Shown: piece by piece, positions 25,112 to 28,183 of the stretch
How positions within the stretch are numbered: the stretch's first letter is position 1
How the letters are laid out: each line of letters starts with the position of its first letter
NCBI GenBank assembly: GCA_024277285.1
Contig: JAJRVM010000001.1
Coordinates: 1 to 28,183 of the forward strand
Direction of reading: 5' to 3'
Length of the DNA: 28,183 nt
Source of the DNA: Planctomycetota bacterium
Lineage (GTDB): Bacteria; Planctomycetota; Planctomycetia; Pirellulales; Pirellulaceae
Position numbers and translations under genes: made by a program
Notes under the pieces: model-generated
What the model was told of the DNA's origin: nothing
Database searches by the model: none
Seen by the model: only the letters and a program-made list of their open reading frames with translations

Positions 25112-25336
25112 CTAGTGACTGAGGACCAGCCCGAGCAAGCTGGCCAGTGCGATGAGTGCGAGAGGAAGCAAGGCACGACGACGCACGATAATTCCATGCT
25201 GACGCGCCAGCTCGTGAACCGAGCGTTGCGCCACGAAGAAGGTGACGTCCGCCTCTTCCTGATAGACCTTAACCGCATGGCGCGTGCTACCCTCGCGCAA
25301 AAGCATCAAGATCAATCCGATTCTGTTTTCTTCCAC
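25112..25336 (-). CDS. small tail-anchored protein, L7/L12 C-terminal-like
   Basis: A 74-residue protein. Residues 1-50 (ENRIGLILMLLREG, AVKVYQEEADV, AQRSVHELARQHGI) follow the helix-strand-helix pattern of small proteins resembling the ribosomal L7/L12 C-terminal domain, where a stretch like AIKLYREATG-LKEAK is typical. RRR at 52-54 leads into a C-terminal hydrophobic segment, LLPLALIALASLLGLVLSH, a likely tail anchor with the domain in the cytoplasm. GTG at 25336 is chosen because AGGA lies 8 nt upstream and the codons further up have no sensible content; TATTAT lies upstream at 25362-25367 as a weak -10. It is not a ribosomal protein gene. Function unknown; similarity judged by eye. Confidence 0.65.
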   Translation of the reverse strand: MEENRIGLILMLLREGSTRHAVKVYQEEADVTFFVAQRSVHELARQHGIIVRRRALLPLALIALASLLGLVLSH

Positions 25337-26320
25337 GATCGAGATCCTGCCCGAAAAACCAATAATACCAGGCGATTTTACCGCACACAGTGTCTGCAGG
25401 CGGCAGCAAGAGGGGCGTTCAACCCAAAAGGAATTACCCGCCAACCCATGCCTCGTCAACACAAAACCTGCCGTTTTCTCTTCTTTAACGACGCCCCCCC
25501 AAGGGTCATGCCGATCGGCGAAACGGCGCGACCTCGCGACAGCTCGCCAGAGGGGAAGCTCCGCCCTCCGAACAATCGGACATCGAGCCGACTATATCCG
25601 TCAGCTGGACTGGACCGACCATTCGTGATATTCCTGGCAACCGCTACGTTCGAGTCGCTAAATCGATCCGTTTGGCATGCAGTGTGCTCACTCTAATCCC
25701 CGGTTGCCGATACCCTGCCGACCCGCGGCAATAGAACTCCGCATAGGATCGCCGCACCGGCCCCGCCCCTGCGAAAGGCGGCGGCCTCGTCGCGACCTGC
25801 CAAATTGGCGGCCCCGACAACCAGCCCGGACAATCTGGCATCATTTGGCAATTCAGCGTCTGGGGAGTACGCGTCTGGGCTATTCGAGGATTTGCAAGTT
25901 GACGTGACGGAGAAGGCCGCACAGAGAGACGGATACGATATTTACAGCCTGAAAGCGAATTACGCCCGTGCTGCGTCTCCGGCGCACGGTGGCGGCTTGC
26001 GGCGTGACCGAGTTACCATTGATGGACTCAGCGGCTTGTCGTTGCCGGAGTTCGTTCACTTTTGACGTTCACCTTTGACATGCGCGATGGTTCATTGAGA
26101 TGGTTCATTTACTCATCCGGCCAGCCGCTCCATTGACGGTTCCTGGTGAGCGGTCACAGAAAAACACAAGGCAACAGGGCCGCCAACCAACTGCAAGCTA
26201 CCGCTCGAGCGGCACGGACTCGCTCCCGTTGGTCGCTGGGTTTTGCGCAAGAGAACAAGTTTCTTGCCGTTAGCAGCACAACGCACTGCTGCGCATCGCA
26301 ACGAAAGGCCGAGAATAAAC
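25337..26320. other. large divergent intergenic region, no clear gene
   Basis: About 980 bp between the small tail-anchored gene (-) and the M50 protease gene (+). Several open frames exist but none has a convincing start, ribosome binding site or family pattern. Near the M50 gene lies a set of 13-bp duplications (26054-26112). This is the longest stretch without a recognised gene in the window. Confidence 0.55.
26054..26112. repeat. two 13-bp tandem duplications
   Basis: GTTCACTTTTGAC/GTTCACCTTTGAC (26054-26079), seven bases, then ATGGTTCATTGAG/ATGGTTCATTTAC (26087-26112). Both pairs have a 13-bp period, as does the pair at 23458-23483. Confidence 0.85.
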
Positions 26321-27409
26321 ATGAGATCTTGGAAGCTCGCGGAAATCTCCGGAATTGGCATCTACGTCCACTGGTCGTTTTTGATCCTGCCGCTGATGAT
26401 CGGTGGATCGGCATTGTCGCATGGCAACGGCATCGCGGTTGCAATCGAGTCCGTGTTGTTCGTTTTGGCAATATTCGGCTGCGTGCTGTTGCATGAACTT
26501 GGCCATGCACTGATGGCGCGCCAGTTCGGTATTGGTACGCGCAGCATAACGCTGCTACCGATCGGTGGAGTAGCCAACCTTGATCGCATGCCGCGCCGGC
26601 CGCTACACGAACTGGCCGTCGCCCTGGCTGGCCCTGCGGTGAACGTCGCGATCGCCGGCGTATTGGTCGTCGTATTAATCCTGCTTGGAACGATCAGCTC
26701 GGTCCTCAACGCAGCGGTGGTCAACCACTCATTCCTGGCCAAACTACTTTGGGCGAACATTGGCCTGGTACTGTTCAACATGCTGCCGGCGTTCCCGATG
26801 GACGGTGGACGCGTGCTGCGCTCGGTGCTCGCCAGCATGATGCCACACGCTCGGGCCACCAGCATCGCTGCGGGAGTGGGGCAAGTGATGGCTGGTCTAT
26901 TTGCCCTGGTCGGCATTTACAGTGGTCAGTGGATGCTTGTGTTCGTAGCTCTGTTTGTTTTCCTGGCCGGTCGCGCCGAAGCAAAAATGGCCAACATCCA
27001 GTCGTCGATTGAGGGTTGGCGAGTTGCTGACGCAATGCGTCGTCAGTTCCACATGGTTCCAGCCGACATCACCTTGGACCAAGCGGCAGACGCCGTACTA
27101 TTCATGCCCGAAGATGACTACCCGGTGATCGAAGACAATCGCCTGGTCGGCATGCTGGCCAAGCAGCAGGCGCTGCAATTGCTGGCCCAAGGACGAGGCT
27201 ACTTGCGCGTGCGCGAAGCGATGCGCGAGAACGTCCCCACGCTGGACCAGCAGTTGCCACTGCAAGAATCGATCGAACAGATGCAAGACGGGAACTACAC
27301 GAGCATGCCGGTGGCCCATGGTGGACGCCTTGTCGGGATCCTGTCAGCCACGAACCTGCGCAACATCCTGAACGGCTGGACTATGCGTGCCGCCGTCATC
27401 GAGCCCTGA
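26321..27409 (+). CDS. M50 family site-2 protease with tandem CBS domains
   Basis: A 362-residue intramembrane zinc metalloprotease. The active site HELGH (H58, E59, H62) lies in the second hydrophobic helix, and the third zinc ligand region MLPAFPMDGGR (D161) in a later helix; about five or six membrane segments span residues 12-225. A pair of CBS domains follows (about 235-355), which in this subfamily are thought to sense adenine nucleotides and gate proteolysis. Substrates are usually membrane-anchored regulators, but none can be named here. The ATG at 26321 gives the typical MRSWKLAEISGIGIYVHWSF start and has AAAGG about 11 nt upstream; an upstream in-frame start at 26243 would add an unlikely basic tail. 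It appears monocistronic. Confidence 0.94.
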   Translation: MRSWKLAEISGIGIYVHWSFLILPLMIGGSALSHGNGIAVAIESVLFVLAIFGCVLLHELGHALMARQFGIGTRSITLLPIGGVANLDRMPRRPLHELAVALAGPAVNVAIAGVLVVVLILLGTISSVLNAAVVNHSFLAKLLWANIGLVLFNMLPAFPMDGGRVLRSVLASMMPHARATSIAAGVGQVMAGLFALVGIYSGQWMLVFVALFVFLAGRAEAKMANIQSSIEGWRVADAMRRQFHMVPADITLDQAADAVLFMPEDDYPVIEDNRLVGMLAKQQALQLLAQGRGYLRVREAMRENVPTLDQQLPLQESIEQMQDGNYTSMPVAHGGRLVGILSATNLRNILNGWTMRAAVIEP

Positions 27410-27694
27410 CGCCGTGTGACACGACACTGCTCAAGTGGTGCTCTTGGTACTGGCTAGCCTCAGTTGCCGCGTCATGATCGAAGAACGGAAACGCGTGGGA
27501 ATTGAGCAGTGCCACGGTCACGCACGTCGAAACCGACTCAAACTGACGGGAAAATGGCATCGGCACTCGAATCGTCCGCGCACAACGTGGCAAACCTGTT
27601 CACGAATAAGAGCGTGAACAGGTGCACAACGCTCTCTGGCAAGACCACCGCACTACGTCAGAAACGACTGCAGCTCGCTGCCGGTCACCACACT
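27410..27694. other. convergent intergenic region with hairpin
   Basis: About 285 bp between the M50 gene (+) and the 68-aa gene (-). The notable structure is the hairpin at 27595-27622. Nothing else was recognised. Confidence 0.6.
27595..27622. terminator. putative bidirectional terminator hairpin
   Basis: CCTGTTCACG, loop AATAAGAG, CGTGAACAGG: a perfect 10-bp stem, 11 bp with the flanking A-T pair. It lies between convergent genes, 185 bp after the M50 stop and 72 bp after the stop of the 68-aa gene. There is no T-run, as at the other convergent hairpins of the window. Confidence 0.5.
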
Positions 27695-27901
27695 TCAGAA
27701 ATCGATGCCCGGATTGATTGCCGCGCGCAACTCGGCATCGATGATCAACAACGCATCGAACGCGTCTTCGTAAGTGGCGTAGCAGTTGGGATCGACCAAC
27801 ATTCCTCCATGCCGCTCCGCTTCATTTTCCGGTGAACTCATTTCATCCACCTCAACGACGCTCAGCCCATCATCCGTTTCAATGACGACATAAGATTGCA
27901 T
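27695..27901 (-). CDS. small acidic protein of unknown function (68 aa)
   Basis: A 68-residue acidic protein, MQSYVVIETDDGLSVVEVDE at the N-terminus and a helical YEDAFDALLIIDAELRAAINPG at the C-terminus. No signal peptide, membrane segment or known motif. The ATG at 27901 has GAGGAG 8-9 nt upstream on the minus strand, and a promoter with a perfect -10 lies about 110 bp further up, so it is likely a real expressed gene although the same frame stays open far upstream. The start of the fold (beta strands with a DDGLSVVEVDE turn) is suggestive of a small beta-alpha domain only. Function unknown. Confidence 0.7.
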   Translation of the reverse strand: MQSYVVIETDDGLSVVEVDEMSSPENEAERHGGMLVDPNCYATYEDAFDALLIIDAELRAAINPGIDF

Positions 27902-28183
27902 GGCTCCGCTCCTCGCTGATGGCAGCTTGCCCGTCGATGCCCGCAGCGTCACAACGGCCGCAGTCAATCGAAAGGACAAATGGAAACGTATGCATTGAAT
28001 TACCGTATATCTATTATAGCGCGTTGGGCCGGCGGGTCTACACGTACACGTGTGACAATAACGGCAACCGCACGCAGCGCGGCAGAACATTCGGTTTATC
28101 GAGGGATTCGGACAGCTTTGCCGTGGTGGCCTCGTGATGCACCACCTGTACCACGAATTCTCACTCACTTCGGCAGGATTCGA
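27902..28183. other. upstream region of the 68-aa gene to window end
   Basis: It holds the leader and promoter of the 68-aa gene. From about 28060 to the end I see no gene or structure. Confidence 0.5.
28013..28040 (-). promoter_or_regulatory. sigma-70-type promoter for the 68-aa gene
   Basis: On the minus strand, TATAAT (28018-28013) is a perfect -10, and TAGACC, 16 bp upstream (28040-28035), matches four of six -35 positions. Transcription would start near 28006, leaving a leader of about 105 nt. The 8-bp palindrome ACACGTGT (28046-28053) lies just upstream of the -35 and might be an operator. Confidence 0.5.

Noticed and set aside
24926..25696. Long plus-strand open frame (256 codons) in the large spacer
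   Set aside because: Arg/Ser/Thr-rich shadow-like composition, no ribosome binding site, no family motif, and it runs antisense across the better supported 74-aa gene.
25644..25922. Possible remnant of a formylglycine-generating-enzyme-like C-terminus (YCRGSAGYRQPGIRVS on the minus strand)
   Set aside because: The resemblance covers under 30 residues, and no GNVWEW or other family motif appears in any frame beside it.

Overview
The window looks like chromosomal DNA from a planctomycete, probably of the Pirellulaceae type. This rests on a secreted DUF4838 protein, a Tat-exported Gfo/Idh/MocA oxidoreductase, a DevBCA-like exporter, two large secreted proteins without recognisable domains, HEAT-repeat and M50-CBS proteins, moderately high GC, long intergenic gaps, and many short intergenic tandem repeats and hairpins. 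I found no rRNA, tRNA, CRISPR array, transposase or phage gene. Taxonomy is an inference from gene content.

Layout. 1-5064: a MoxR-family AAA+ ATPase (-) divergent from a 1143-residue secreted protein that joins a DUF4838 domain to an aldose 1-epimerase domain. 5065-8353: a hairpin-rich spacer, a DUF3524 glycosyltransferase (tRNA-queuosine mannosyltransferase type), and a convergent 599-residue secreted protein of unknown function. 9119-15778: an export locus with a membrane-fusion protein, two different DevC/FtsX-type permeases, a DevA-type ATPase carrying a C-terminal cyclic-nucleotide-binding domain, and a convergent TolC-like outer-membrane lipoprotein. 15779-18399: a spacer with three nearly identical 107-bp tandem repeats and a 621-residue secreted protein of unknown function. 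18889-22374: pyruvate kinase (-) divergent from a Tat-dependent Gfo/Idh/MocA protein. 22750-24717: the RNA 2'-phosphotransferase KptA and an exported HEAT-repeat protein (both -). 25112-27901: a 74-residue tail-anchored protein (-), a rhomboid-unrelated M50 site-2 protease with CBS domains (+), and a 68-residue orphan (-) with a good promoter.

How the genes may work together. Only the export locus reads as one system. Inner-membrane ATPase, permease pair, periplasmic adaptor and outer-membrane channel are all present, and the cNMP domain on the ATPase suggests ligand-controlled export. DUF4838-epimerase and the Gfo/Idh/MocA protein fit extracytoplasmic carbohydrate metabolism. The DUF3524 enzyme and KptA are both bacterial relatives of eukaryotic RNA-processing enzymes but lie 16 kb apart. 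The rest appear to be single-gene units.

The most unusual non-coding content is a set of structured intergenic repeats. Two homologous copies of a hairpin element have compensatory stem changes and a conserved ACAAG loop. There is a 19-bp perfect hairpin, hairpins lie at three of four convergent gene ends, and tandem repeats occur with periods of 8, 13, 15, 21 and 107 bp.
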